Source: an uncultured Planctomycetaceae bacterium (GTDB lineage Bacteria; Planctomycetota; Planctomycetia; Planctomycetales; Planctomycetaceae). Taken from it: DNA of 64,000 nt. Numbering within the stretch: position 1 is the stretch's first letter; the number at the start of each line of letters is the position of its first letter. The DNA lies in assembly GCA_903896675.1 (NCBI GenBank), contig CAITYU010000124.1:1-64000 (forward strand). Direction: 5' to 3'. This document shows positions 9,181 through 18,226 of the stretch, in pieces. The notes under the pieces are model-generated. The model made no database searches and was not told the origin of the DNA. It saw nothing but the letters and a program-made list of their open reading frames with translations. The position numbers and the translations under genes were made by a program.

Positions 9181-10208
9181 TTTGATGCTTCCTGGTAACG
9201 TGCCAGTATGGAACTTCCCGCCTGCACCTTATCACCCGGACGCACCTGAATCTGCAACCCGGCCTCCTGAGGCATCACCAGCTCCGTCCGCGACCCCAGC
9301 TTGATCATCCCAAACTGCTCGCCCCGCTGCAGCGCATCACCCGGCTTCAGCCAGCAGACAATCCGCCGCGCAATCGCACCCGTGATCTGACGCACAATCA
9401 TGCCTCGATACGGTGCATGATTTTCCTCCAGCAATACCGCCAGTTGCTCGTTCTCCCGAGCAGATTCCGGACGCAGAGCATTCAGATACTTACCCGGTCG
9501 ATACCTCAGACCGATCACTCGACCAGCCACCGGCGCACGATTGATGTGTACGTTGAAGATCGACAGGAAGATGCCAATCTTTACCGCCGGGCCACCAATG
9601 TACTCGTCGTGCGGCAACTGCTCGATATCCACGACCTTGCCGTCTGCAGGAGACACCACCAGTCCTGGCTGGGACGGAATCTGTCGACGCGGATTGCGAA
9701 AAAACCAGGCAATCAGCAGTCCCACCACAGCGGCTGCCGCAGACACCAGCCAGAGCAGCAACTGCTGCCAGCCAGCAAATCGCTGCGCCAGAAAAAAAGC
9801 CGCCACGCACAACAGCGCGGCCGTCAGCGTCATCACCAGCAGTTCAGCCAGACCAACCCGGGCAAACGGCAGCTGATCCCGCCAGACAAATGGATCATCA
9901 GCCGCGTCCCAGTACCAGCCACCCTGATTGCGATGAAACTTCAGGTCTCGCGGATCCAGCACCTCGTGCGGACAGGGATTGAAGTCACCCCGGCGACAGG
10001 CCGCCATCCGCCGCACATATCCACGACAGAATGTCTTCAGCAGAACCCGCCGCACCGCGCCCCAGCGCTGCTCCAGATGAATAATCACCCCTCCGCCCGG
10101 CTGAATATCCTTCAGCTGCGGATCCATGGGCAGCAGGGCACGACGACCAGCACCATTCCCGGCAGCCATATCGCCGGACGCCGTCCGGTTCTCTTCGGAC
10201 ATCAGCAT
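9177..10208 (-). CDS. psd: Phosphatidylserine decarboxylase proenzyme with membrane N-terminal extension
   Basis: About 343 aa from the ATG at 10208 (another ATG lies at 10202). The last 200 residues match the short, archaeal-type decarboxylase: VVSPADGKVVDIE, IGIFLSIFNVHINRAPVAG and the self-cleavage site MIKLGSRTELVMP, where Gly-Ser (Ser about 306) would be cut to give the pyruvoyl group. The family usually has about 200-220 residues. The extra N-terminal 140 contain a soluble part (GDFNPCPHEVLDPRDLKFH) and two adjacent hydrophobic helices that anchor the enzyme. It converts phosphatidylserine to phosphatidylethanolamine in the inner membrane, and the synthase gene follows with a 4-base overlap. 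Confidence 0.9.
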   Translation of the reverse strand: MLMSEENRTASGDMAAGNGAGRRALLPMDPQLKDIQPGGGVIIHLEQRWGAVRRVLLKTFCRGYVRRMAACRRGDFNPCPHEVLDPRDLKFHRNQGGWYWDAADDPFVWRDQLPFARVGLAELLVMTLTAALLCVAAFFLAQRFAGWQQLLLWLVSAAAAVVGLLIAWFFRNPRRQIPSQPGLVVSPADGKVVDIEQLPHDEYIGGPAVKIGIFLSIFNVHINRAPVAGRVIGLRYRPGKYLNALRPESARENEQLAVLLEENHAPYRGMIVRQITGAIARRIVCWLKPGDALQRGEQFGMIKLGSRTELVMPQEAGLQIQVRPGDKVQAGSSILARYQEASK

Positions 10209-10365
10209 TCTTTCACAGGAATTACCCGAGCTCAGCCGGCCGGACAGGTTCCGGCACAGCCCCATTATCCGGGTCGGCGGACAGATTGCAAATCGCCTGC
10301 CGCGAACCCGGGCCGTTTTCGGAGCAGCGGGAGCCTGCCGCAGCAGAGCTCCTGCCCAGCCACAT

Positions 10366-11529
10366 TCAGCGGGTGTTGAACGTGTTCCTCGGGTCCTCGG
10401 CCGTGCGATACTCCTCGCGATCCATCAGCGTCACCGCCAGCATCGCCATCTGTCGACCACGGAAAACCTCCAGATCCACCTGAACTCCGATGTCCGACAG
10501 ACTCACGAGGTTGATCAGGTGATTCTCGTCCAGCACTTCCACGCCGTTGAATTTCAGAATCACATCGTCCGGCTTCAATCCGGCTCGCACCGCCGGACTG
10601 TTCTTCTGATTGTACACTCGCATGATACGGGCACCGCGAGCCCTGCCGAGCCCCAGACGCTTCGCCGTCGTCTCGTTGAAATCGTTATCCAGTTCCACTC
10701 CCAGATACGCTCGACGCACACGTCCGTGCGATACCAGCTGCTCAAATACCCGCCTCACCATGTTGCTCGGAATACTGAACCCGATCCCCTCATTCCCACC
10801 ACCGTTCGAAGCAATCGCCGTGTTGATCCCCACAACTGTGCCGTACATATCAATCAGCGGACCGCCACTGTTCCCCGGATTGATGGCCGCATCCGTCTGG
10901 ATGAAGTCCTGATTGGTCACCGACTGATCACTGGTGAGCGACAGATCACGTCGCCCCTTGGCACTCACAATGCCCAGTGTCACCGACTGACTCAGTCCGA
11001 ACGGACTGCCTACGGCCAGTACAAAATGACCGATCTTCACTGACTCACTGTCACCCCAGACGGCCGAAGGCTGGCCACCATCCGGAATCTGCAGAATCGC
11101 CAGATCGCTTTCCGAGTCACGATAGGACCTCAGAGGATTCACACGCGTTCCATCAGCCAGGATCACATCGACGGAGGGCAGCTCCGCACCCCGCACCACG
11201 TGCTGATTGGTCACAACAAACAGACCACGGACACCGGCCGATCGCATCAGCACACCGGAACCGGTCTCCTCGACCTTCCGCTCGTTCTCAGAACGAATCG
11301 CCTGAATATGGGCGACCGAAGGCAGCACCTGGTCAGAGACCTTTGAGATGTGTTCACCACTCTGCATCAGCGCCATCGCGATGGATGGTGCCGTCGGACC
11401 CCGATCACCCTCCCGAGGCACAGCGTTCAGTGGCTGCGTCAGTGGCAGCACGCCAAATTGACTCCCGATGGCCAGACCAATGGACAGCAAAGCTGCCGAT
11501 CCCAGCACTGAAATACTTCCGCGCGCCAT
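10366..11529 (-). CDS. HtrA/Deg-family periplasmic serine protease
   Basis: 387 aa, with an N-terminal hydrophobic segment (residues 6-30) that either anchors it or serves as a signal. The trypsin-like domain has all three catalytic residues: His110 (VVTNQHVV), Asp142 (SESDLAIL) and Ser221 (INPGNSGGPLI). One PDZ domain follows (about residues 275-365, YLGVELDNDF to VDLEVFRGRQ). The size and single PDZ domain match DegS/HhoA-type proteins rather than the two-PDZ DegP. The probable role is degradation or processing of misfolded envelope proteins. A DegS-like role in sigma-factor signalling is possible given the many ECF sigma genes here, but nothing shows it. Confidence 0.9.
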   Translation of the reverse strand: MARGSISVLGSAALLSIGLAIGSQFGVLPLTQPLNAVPREGDRGPTAPSIAMALMQSGEHISKVSDQVLPSVAHIQAIRSENERKVEETGSGVLMRSAGVRGLFVVTNQHVVRGAELPSVDVILADGTRVNPLRSYRDSESDLAILQIPDGGQPSAVWGDSESVKIGHFVLAVGSPFGLSQSVTLGIVSAKGRRDLSLTSDQSVTNQDFIQTDAAINPGNSGGPLIDMYGTVVGINTAIASNGGGNEGIGFSIPSNMVRRVFEQLVSHGRVRRAYLGVELDNDFNETTAKRLGLGRARGARIMRVYNQKNSPAVRAGLKPDDVILKFNGVEVLDENHLINLVSLSDIGVQVDLEVFRGRQMAMLAVTLMDREEYRTAEDPRNTFNTR

Positions 11530-11923
11530 CCAGGGATACTCCCTCTGGAGATCTGTTGTTTTCGGCGCGAATCCGTCCGCCTGTCTGCCGTACCTCCTGC
11601 TACCTCAAACCCGTCTGCGACAGGCCTGAGACCGCTGGGAAAATTCATCCTGAATTCACCCACAGCCCCTTCGATATCGATCAGCGATTTCCGCAAAAGC
11701 AAGATGATTCCGGTGGAATCTGCCGAATCCACTCCCCAGCCTGCCAGTTCTGCAGACAGTCGTCAGAATCGACACGTCAGGGACACACGGAACGCTCACC
11801 CGAATTGCACCAGCCAGCACATTCGCAACGCAACAACTCCGCTCAGACAGTTCTCACCAATGATTCCAAACTGCTATGCTGCAGACCCACAGGCCGCCAC
11901 CCAGACTTTCAGGAGATCTTCCG
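11530..11923. other. Divergent intergenic region, about 390 bases
   Basis: It lies between the start of the HtrA gene and the start of the dehydrogenase gene, which point away from each other. Open frames here lack signs of coding. The only clear signal is the AGGAG at 11911-11915 that sets the dehydrogenase start. Confidence 0.4.
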
Positions 11924-12811
11924 GTGCATCCCGACAACGATCCCGATATCGGCGTCATCGGTCTTGGACTGATGGGAACAGCCATCACTGAACGCCTGCT
12001 GCAGTTCGGCTGGAGGCCGCATATCTGGAACCGTTCGCCCGAAAAAATCGGGCCCCTGGTCGAACGCGGTGCCCTCCCCAGCAGTAATCCCATTGCCGAT
12101 TGCCGCCGCGTCATCATCAGCCTGTACTCCAGCGAAGTGGTCGAGGACGTGCTGAGCCAATTTCTGCCCGCTCTGCGTCCCGGACAGATCCTGATCGACA
12201 CCACTACCGGCAGTCCTGAATTCAGTGAACAGCTGGCGGCCCGCCTGCAGCAGTCCGGAGCCTCGCTGCTGGATGCACCCATCTCAGGTTCCAGCGAACA
12301 GACCCGTCGCGGCGAAGCCTGCGTGATTGTGGGTGGCGAACAGGCCTGTTTTCAGCAATGCGGCAGCCTCTGGCCGGTCCTTGGCAGCAGTGTATTCCAT
12401 GTTGGCAAATCCGGCAGCGCCGCTCGCATGAAACTGGTAACCAACCTCGTACTGGGACTCAATCGCGCGGCCCTCGCCGAAGGCCTCGTTTACGCCGCGT
12501 CCCAGGGCATCTCCACCTCAGCCGCACTGGAAGTCCTCCGCGGCAGCGCTGCCTACTCCCGCCAGATGGACACCAAAGGCTCAAAAATGATCGCCGCTGA
12601 CTACTCAGTTCAGGCTCGTCTGTCACAGCACCTCAAGGACGTACGCCTGATCGTGGACACCGCTGCTGCCTCCGGACTGTCGCTGGCCCTGACCAATGCT
12701 CACCAGCAGTTGCTGGAACAGGCAGAAACCCTCGGGTTCGGAACCAGCGACAACAGCGCTGTCATCGAAGCCGTGCGCGCTCGACAAAAACTCCCCAACA
12801 CACCCCTGTAA
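11924..12811 (+). CDS. NAD(P)-dependent beta-hydroxyacid dehydrogenase
   Basis: About 295 aa starting at GTG 11924, chosen because AGGAG at 11911-11915 sits 8 bases upstream and the Rossmann motif then begins near residue 9. The N-terminal motif IGVIGLGLMGTAITERLL, the substrate-binding stretch DAPISGSSEQTRRGEACVIV and the catalytic-lysine region KSGSAARMKLVTNLVLG define the 3-hydroxyisobutyrate/6-phosphogluconate dehydrogenase superfamily (tartronate semialdehyde reductase and glyoxylate/succinic-semialdehyde reductase are close relatives). It would oxidise or reduce a small beta-hydroxyacid in the cytoplasm. The exact substrate is not readable and no pathway genes lie nearby. Confidence 0.88.
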   Translation: MHPDNDPDIGVIGLGLMGTAITERLLQFGWRPHIWNRSPEKIGPLVERGALPSSNPIADCRRVIISLYSSEVVEDVLSQFLPALRPGQILIDTTTGSPEFSEQLAARLQQSGASLLDAPISGSSEQTRRGEACVIVGGEQACFQQCGSLWPVLGSSVFHVGKSGSAARMKLVTNLVLGLNRAALAEGLVYAASQGISTSAALEVLRGSAAYSRQMDTKGSKMIAADYSVQARLSQHLKDVRLIVDTAAASGLSLALTNAHQQLLEQAETLGFGTSDNSAVIEAVRARQKLPNTPL

Positions 12812-13018
12812 ACCCCTGCAGACCGATACGCCGGCGAAGCGGGCACACCTGTCAGCCAAAATGTCACTCCACAACCTGCTCCCCGCTCCCCCACAACTGT
12901 GGCGTACCATCGACAGTACCTGGGAATTCTATGGTCCCTCTGTTAAAACCGCAGCCGTATCAGCTTTCCCACGACCGTGATCCGCACCACCTCCACTGAC
13001 CTGCCGGAGTGTTTCTGC

Positions 13019-14668
13019 ATGCTGCTTCGCACCCTCACCGCAGCCCTGCTGCTCTTGCCCACCACCGCACTGGCGCAGTCTGACAGCGCACCCCCCTCCG
13101 CCTACTGGCCACTCCGCGATTCCCCGGCAAACACCCTGCAGCCAGCGGCCCCGGTCACTCTGCGGGGAAAAGCAACTGTGACCGACGCGGCCGACTTCCC
13201 CGAAAGTGGATCATGGATCGAAATCCCCGCCAGCCACGCACCAGATCCCGGCACCGCAGATTTCACAATTACCGCAAAAGTTCACTGCCCGCCAAATGAC
13301 GGCCCCAGTGGCGATATCGTCAGCCAGTACGATCCCGCCACTCGCCGCGGCTTTCATCTCACGCTCAAGACGGCTTCCGGAGTCACCTCCAGTCAGGCAT
13401 CTCTGCGGCAACTGCACTTCGGTATCGACGACAACCAGCTTTCCCCGTGGACTGATCATGGCAGACCCGGCAACGCCCTGCTGGGATTCGCCATGGCGGT
13501 ACATAACAACACACTGTTTGTCGGAACCTGCGAACCCGACGCCGGTCAATCCGGACGCGTCTACAGGCTTGATGCCAACGGTCAGTGGATCGACTGCGGA
13601 GCACCCGATCAGTCAAACAGCGTGACTGCCATGGCAGAACTCGCAGGTCAGCTTTACGTCGGCACCGGAAAGTATCGCGTCGCCGGATCCAGCCTGCCCG
13701 AATCACCCAACACCAGCCCTGGTGGTCGAGTCTTCCGGCGAATTGCCGATGATCGCTGGGAAGACTGCGGGCAACTTCCCGGAGTCGAAGCGATTGGCGG
13801 TCTGGCCGTGTTTCAGGGACGACTGCACGCTTCCTCACTCTACAAACCCGCTGGCTTCTTCCGACTGGAGGAAAACGGCAGCTGGACCGCATTACCGGTT
13901 CCCCAGGCCACCGCCCCGGACCCAGGCACCTCAGCAGACCGCCGCGTGGAGGCCATGACCGTCTGGGAAGGAGCTCTCTACGCTGGCAGTTATGACGGTG
14001 GATATGTCTATCGCTGGGATGGTACCAGCTGGACCGACCTCGGCAGACTGGGTGACAACACTCAGACCTACTCGTTCGCACAATACGACGGACAACTGCA
14101 CGTCGGCACGTGGCCCAGTGGCCGAGTCTATCGATATGCAGGGCCGCAGCAGTGGGTGGACTGCGGACGACTGGGGGAAGAGCTGGAAGTCATGGGCATG
14201 CTGGTGCACAACGGCAGACTGCTGGCCGGCACACTGCCGCTGGCCGAGATGTACCAGTACGAGGGAACTGCGAAGTGGCAGAAACTGACGCAGCTGGATC
14301 GGACTCCGGATGTCAAGTACCGCCGCGCATGGACGCTGGCTGAGCTGCATGGTCGCCTGTATTGCAGCACCCTGCCCTCCGGCCACATCTGGTCCGTCCA
14401 GGCTGGTGCTTCCGTGCAGCACCACGCAGCCTTCCCGGATGGCTGGCACGACATTGCTGCCGTGCGAACCGGAAAGCAACTGCTGCTGTACATCGATGGG
14501 AAACAGGTGGCGAAAGCCGACATTCCCGGAGGCAGGCCCATCGATCTGCATTCCACCGCACCACTGCGAATCGGCGCAGGAATGAATGGCAGTCTGAATG
14601 GAAGATTGAGGGATCTGCGGATTTACCCGCGAGCATTGACGGCGACTGAGCTGCAGCCGCGCCAGTGA
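13019..14668 (+). CDS. Secreted beta-propeller protein flanked by LamG-like halves
   Basis: About 549 aa from the ATG at 13019, which gives a good signal peptide (MLLRTLTAALLLLPTTALAQ). Residues 25-130 look like the start of a concanavalin A/LamG-type sandwich (SWIEIPASHAPDPGTADFTI). The centre has about seven repeats of the form G-x-V-Y-R...W-x-D-C-G-x-L...L-Y-V-G-T, a propeller. The end (WHDIAAVRTGKQLLLYIDG, LRIGAGMNGSLNGRLRDLRI) is the typical last part of a LamG domain. The propeller therefore appears to be inserted into, or placed between, the parts of a carbohydrate-binding-like sandwich. It is probably an extracellular polysaccharide- or glycoprotein-binding protein. No enzyme motif is seen. 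Confidence 0.75.
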   Translation: MLLRTLTAALLLLPTTALAQSDSAPPSAYWPLRDSPANTLQPAAPVTLRGKATVTDAADFPESGSWIEIPASHAPDPGTADFTITAKVHCPPNDGPSGDIVSQYDPATRRGFHLTLKTASGVTSSQASLRQLHFGIDDNQLSPWTDHGRPGNALLGFAMAVHNNTLFVGTCEPDAGQSGRVYRLDANGQWIDCGAPDQSNSVTAMAELAGQLYVGTGKYRVAGSSLPESPNTSPGGRVFRRIADDRWEDCGQLPGVEAIGGLAVFQGRLHASSLYKPAGFFRLEENGSWTALPVPQATAPDPGTSADRRVEAMTVWEGALYAGSYDGGYVYRWDGTSWTDLGRLGDNTQTYSFAQYDGQLHVGTWPSGRVYRYAGPQQWVDCGRLGEELEVMGMLVHNGRLLAGTLPLAEMYQYEGTAKWQKLTQLDRTPDVKYRRAWTLAELHGRLYCSTLPSGHIWSVQAGASVQHHAAFPDGWHDIAAVRTGKQLLLYIDGKQVAKADIPGGRPIDLHSTAPLRIGAGMNGSLNGRLRDLRIYPRALTATELQPRQ

Positions 14669-14680
14669 ATGCGGCTGCTG

Positions 14681-14715
14681 AAATAAAAAAGGCGACCGGT
14701 ATTCGCCCGGTCGCC
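14681..14715 (-). terminator. Rho-independent terminator of the primary sigma factor gene
   Basis: A perfect 9-bp stem (14691-14699 with 14707-14715, GGCGACCGG/CCGGTCGCC) encloses a 7-base loop. Read on the minus strand it is followed by six T and a further T-rich run (complement of 14681-14690). It lies 28 bases past the stop of the sigma factor gene. The stem could also stop + strand transcripts of the propeller gene, but without a T run on that side. Confidence 0.85.
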
Positions 14716-14743
14716 CTGATCTTCTGCTGACGCACCGAAGCTG

Positions 14744-16453
14744 TCACAGCAGGCTGGCGTCTTCCACGTCCACAGGCTCTTCTTCAATCACTGGCAACTG
14801 GGCCGTATCATCAACATCCACGAAGCCCTTCAGGTGAATTGCTCGAGTGTGATGCTGGAGCTTCTTCAGGGCCTTGCTTTCAATTTGACGGATACGTTCG
14901 CGAGTCACTTTGAAGATGCGTCCGGTTTCTTCCAGCGTGTAACTGTAGCCGTCGCCCAGACCATACCGCAGCTTGATGATTTCACGCTCACGGTAAGTCA
15001 GACTTTTCAGCACATGATCAATCTTGTCCCGCAGCATCTGCTTGGCTGCAGATTCAGCCGGACTGCTTTCATGGTTGTCTTCCAGAAACTCGCCGAAGCT
15101 GCTGTCTTCACTTTCACCGACCGGAGTATCCAGACTGATGGGATGCTTCCAGGTCTTCATGATCCGCTCAGTTTCCTCAATGCTCATACCCACCGCTTCG
15201 GCCAGCTCTTCATTGCTGGGCTCGCGACCGGTGGCCTGGCGAATTTCTTCCGCCTTGGCTTTCAGCATCGAGATGCTCTGGAACATGTGCACCGGAATGC
15301 GGATGGTGCGAGCGTGATCAGCAACGGCCCGGGTAATTGCCTGACGAATCCACCACGTGGCATACGTCGAAAACTTGTAACCCCGACGGTACTCGTACTT
15401 CTCCACACCACGCATCAGACCGGCATTGCCTTCCTGAATGAGGTCCAGGAAGCTGAGCCCACGATTGCGATACTTCTTGGCAATCGAAACCACCAGTCGC
15501 AGATTGCCGCCAGACAGCTTCTGCTTGGCATCCGTCCAGCCCTGCATACGACGTCGAATTTCCCGACAGCGTCGCAGAAACTGGTCCGGCGTCTCGAGGA
15601 GCATCTGGACGTATTCTTCCAGTTCCCGTTCCAGCGCCTCACGTTCCGTGTCGGCCGTTCGCATGCCCCGCAGGCAGGCGATCTCATCCTGCAACTGCTC
15701 GATACGCTCTCCGATCTGCAGCATGCGCTTCATCACCGGCTGCAGGCGGTGAGTCCTGACGCTGAGTTCTTCGCAGAGTGTGCACATCTTGCGACGACGG
15801 ACCAGGATCTGCTCACCCAGAGAAGCACGTTCGCGGGAGCCTTCGGGCAGAGTTCGCCAGTGCAGGAACTGGTTCTTGTTGACTTCCATCAGGTGCCTGA
15901 GCGTCCTGAGGTTGGCCTCCATGCGACCCTCAATCTGCTCCTTGCGGACTTCCTCAGTTTCCGACGTTCGCAGGGTTCGCTCAAAAGGCAGCTCGCCCCG
16001 ACGAACTTTCTCGATCGTTTCAACGGCGATGTTCAGAGCAAAATCGGATTCCAGCACGTGCCGACGCATACGCTTGCGAGTTACCTCGATCTGCTTCGCA
16101 AGAAAAATCTCACGGTCCCGCGTCAGCAGCGGAATGTTGCCCATCTGGCTGAGATACATGCGGATGGGGTCACGCGAGGACAACGCAGAAGTTTCAGGAC
16201 CCAGCAGTGCTCTGGCGGTACGCTCGGCCTGAGCCTGCTTCACCTCTTCTTCCACCGGCTCAGGCTCGAGCCTGATGTCCGGATCTTCAATGAAGTCCAG
16301 ACCTGCTTCGTCCAGTGCAATGATCAGGCTGTCAACCATTGCCGGATCGCCCCCTTCATCGGGGAGCCACCCATGGGCCTGCTGGACGGTCACGAAACCA
16401 CGATCCCTGCCCCGGTCAATGATCGCCTTCAATCCGGTATTCAGACGATACAC
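14744..16453 (-). CDS. rpoD: Primary RNA polymerase sigma factor (RpoD/SigA)
   Basis: 569 aa. It starts at GTG 16453, supported by AAGGGG at 16460-16465 six bases upstream. All regions of a group 1 sigma factor are present in order: a region 1.1-like N-terminus, region 1.2 ([20 protein letters not shown]), a long charged non-conserved insert (about residues 120-320), region 2 ([40 protein letters not shown]), region 3 ([15 protein letters not shown]) and region 4 with the -35 helix-turn-helix ([20 protein letters not shown]). It directs transcription of housekeeping genes. A terminator follows directly, and the gene appears to be monocistronic. Confidence 0.95.
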   Translation of the reverse strand: MYRLNTGLKAIIDRGRDRGFVTVQQAHGWLPDEGGDPAMVDSLIIALDEAGLDFIEDPDIRLEPEPVEEEVKQAQAERTARALLGPETSALSSRDPIRMYLSQMGNIPLLTRDREIFLAKQIEVTRKRMRRHVLESDFALNIAVETIEKVRRGELPFERTLRTSETEEVRKEQIEGRMEANLRTLRHLMEVNKNQFLHWRTLPEGSRERASLGEQILVRRRKMCTLCEELSVRTHRLQPVMKRMLQIGERIEQLQDEIACLRGMRTADTEREALERELEEYVQMLLETPDQFLRRCREIRRRMQGWTDAKQKLSGGNLRLVVSIAKKYRNRGLSFLDLIQEGNAGLMRGVEKYEYRRGYKFSTYATWWIRQAITRAVADHARTIRIPVHMFQSISMLKAKAEEIRQATGREPSNEELAEAVGMSIEETERIMKTWKHPISLDTPVGESEDSSFGEFLEDNHESSPAESAAKQMLRDKIDHVLKSLTYREREIIKLRYGLGDGYSYTLEETGRIFKVTRERIRQIESKALKKLQHHTRAIHLKGFVDVDDTAQLPVIEEEPVDVEDASLL

Positions 16454-17074
16454 ACAATTCCCCTTAAATGCAGCGTGGCCTTCCAGATTTCAATCACCGC
16501 CAACAGCCGGATCCACAAACCCAGCCTGACAACACGATCACCGCAGAGCACCCGACAGAACACCGGTGAACACGATGATCACTGAAATATGAAAAACCAT
16601 GAGGCCCTGCGACCTCAATATTCCTAGACGAGTGTCCGTGCCTCCGTGTGAGACACACGCATATCTGATCACAACCCCGCCACCAGAGGTTCAACCACTG
16701 GCAGCTTCAACTTACGGCGAATTCGACCGCCCGCACTTCACGCTGAACAGCATACCGGCGAATTCCAAAAATCAATCCTGCACGCTGGCAAAAAAATCAG
16801 GTTCGCGGGAATCGCAGTCACCCCGAAACAGTCGGGAAAACATCGCGTGCCCGTGGAAAAATCCCGCCAGATTCACTGCTCAGTGCGGATTATTCGCTGT
16901 TCATCACAGAACGTCAACTTTTCCAACCACTTCCAAACCAGATTCCGCAACGTTCCCCAAAACACCATCTGCACCCACCCCAAAACCAAAACAGGCCACG
17001 CAAAACAGCATCTCGCCGCTTCGCATGGCCCGCTTGCCACTGTCTCTGATTCGCAACACGACCGCTGCCTGGGC
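16454..17074. other. Long intergenic region upstream of the primary sigma gene
   Basis: About 620 bases lie between the sigma factor gene and the STAS gene, both on the minus strand. Open frames across it lack plausible protein character. It should hold the sigma gene promoter(s). The only structure noticed is a weak 5-bp hairpin (TGAGG/CCTCA, about 16599-16616) followed on the minus strand by a short T run, perhaps a weak terminator or leader element. Confidence 0.4.
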
Positions 17075-17572
17075 TCAGCCGTTCACGGCGTACTCCGCAT
17101 CCGCATCTGCATCCGCATCCAGATCGATATCCGCATCCAGTTCAATGTCCCCCAGCAGCTCGCCGGACTCATACGCCGTCATAAATGCACGCCGATGATA
17201 CTCAATCTGCTCACTGGGAGTATTATTGCGGATATCCGCATCCGTCAGCACAAATCGATCCGCATCAGCCTCTGCAAAGAACATCCGGAACCACAGCATT
17301 TGCCGGACATTCGCCTGCGGCCGAAACAGAGCAATCTCCAGTCCCGACTCATACCACTCAAACAACATCCCGAAAAAACCGCTCGGAATGTACTTCACCG
17401 TCGTCAGATCCACACCCAGCGAACGAAAACCGTCCTGCTGAATCAGTCGGTTGAGCACGTCACGCAGCAGCGCCAGATCCGCCCCGTCCCAGATCTCCAT
17501 GTCGTCCAGCTGCACAACCGCCGTCTGACCGTCCACCCGGCAGCTCAACCGCTGCTTGTTTCGTGTGCTCAT
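17075..17572 (-). CDS. STAS-domain protein with Asp-Ala repeat tail
   Basis: 165 aa. The first 110 or so residues form a STAS-type domain, as in anti-sigma-factor antagonists: VDGQTAVVQLDDMEIWDGAD then SLGVDLTTVKYIPSGFFGML, the latter at the place where the phosphorylated Ser/Thr of SpoIIAA-like proteins lies. The tail (about residues 143-160) is strongly acidic with repeated Asp-Ala pairs, encoded by four hexanucleotide units at 17094-17117. No HATPase anti-sigma kinase or PP2C phosphatase lies in the window, so its partner must be elsewhere. It is presumably a cytoplasmic partner-switching regulator. The STAS call is moderately confident. Confidence 0.65.
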   Translation of the reverse strand: MSTRNKQRLSCRVDGQTAVVQLDDMEIWDGADLALLRDVLNRLIQQDGFRSLGVDLTTVKYIPSGFFGMLFEWYESGLEIALFRPQANVRQMLWFRMFFAEADADRFVLTDADIRNNTPSEQIEYHRRAFMTAYESGELLGDIELDADIDLDADADADAEYAVNG

Positions 17573-17958
17573 GAGCCTGACTCCTGAATTTCCTGGGCCG
17601 GGAAGTGCACTGCATCCACCGAATGCAGTCCTGTCTGCTGCCCAAAATTACCCGCCGGAATTCAGTTGAAAAGATCAGCTGCATACCTTCACCACAAAGA
17701 ATTTCGGTCTGCCGTTGCGTTTCGGAGATTGTTGATTCGAGGCACCAGAATTCGACCCGCATGATGCCTTTCGGCAACGCTCGGAATGAAGATTTTTCCG
17801 CACATCACATGTCGCAGGCTGCGGGACTTCGGACAACTCGCCTTAACTCGGACTCCGCTTTTCGCCACAATCCGCCCCCGGCAGCGGAAATTCGTCCCTG
17901 CACCCCGGTACCCCGGACCAGACTCATGCAGCTACCAACCCCCGCAAAGGACCCCGCC
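17573..17958. other. Divergent intergenic region, about 390 bases
   Basis: It lies between the start of the STAS gene and the small DUF4177-like gene. An open frame runs through it in phase with the small gene, but the upstream residues (rich in His, Arg and Pro) look non-coding. No clear promoter was placed. Confidence 0.4.
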
Positions 17959-18219
17959 ATGTCGTGGAAGCAGCTGTTTTTACTGATTCTGACCATCTGG
18001 ACAGCAGAAATCTTCACCCGGCTGCTGTTCGATGCCCTCGTCACGCCCCGCATGGAATACATGACCTACTATCTGGAAACCGACAAGGACGGTGATTTTC
18101 GCGGCAGTAATGTTGTGCACGACGTTGGAGCGCGCGGCTGGCAACTGGTCAGTGCTGTCCCCAACCCGCAGAATTCACAGGAAATGATCCTGTTCTTTCA
18201 GCGTCGCGTCCTGTACTGA
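17959..18219 (+). CDS. Small membrane protein with DUF4177-like C-terminus
   Basis: 86 aa from the ATG at 17959. An N-terminal hydrophobic segment (LFLLILTIWTAEIFTRLLF) is followed by the DUF4177-like pattern YMTYYLETDKDG...GARGWQLVSAVPNP...MILFFQRR. In that family a conserved G-W-x-L-V sits before a strand that ends in FxR. The function of the family is unknown. The gene ends 7 bases from the converging CrtI-like gene. Confidence 0.6.
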   Translation: MSWKQLFLLILTIWTAEIFTRLLFDALVTPRMEYMTYYLETDKDGDFRGSNVVHDVGARGWQLVSAVPNPQNSQEMILFFQRRVLY

Positions 18220-18226
18220 GAAAGAC

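Noticed and set aside
14834-16585. 583-codon open frame on the + strand opposite the primary sigma factor gene
   Set aside because: The minus strand encodes an unmistakable sigma factor over nearly the whole span. The antisense frame gives no family motif and follows from codon bias in GC-rich DNA.
16599-17198. 199-codon frame upstream of the primary sigma gene
   Set aside because: It runs into the STAS gene on the opposite strand and has a low-complexity Ser/Pro/Thr composition typical of non-coding DNA.
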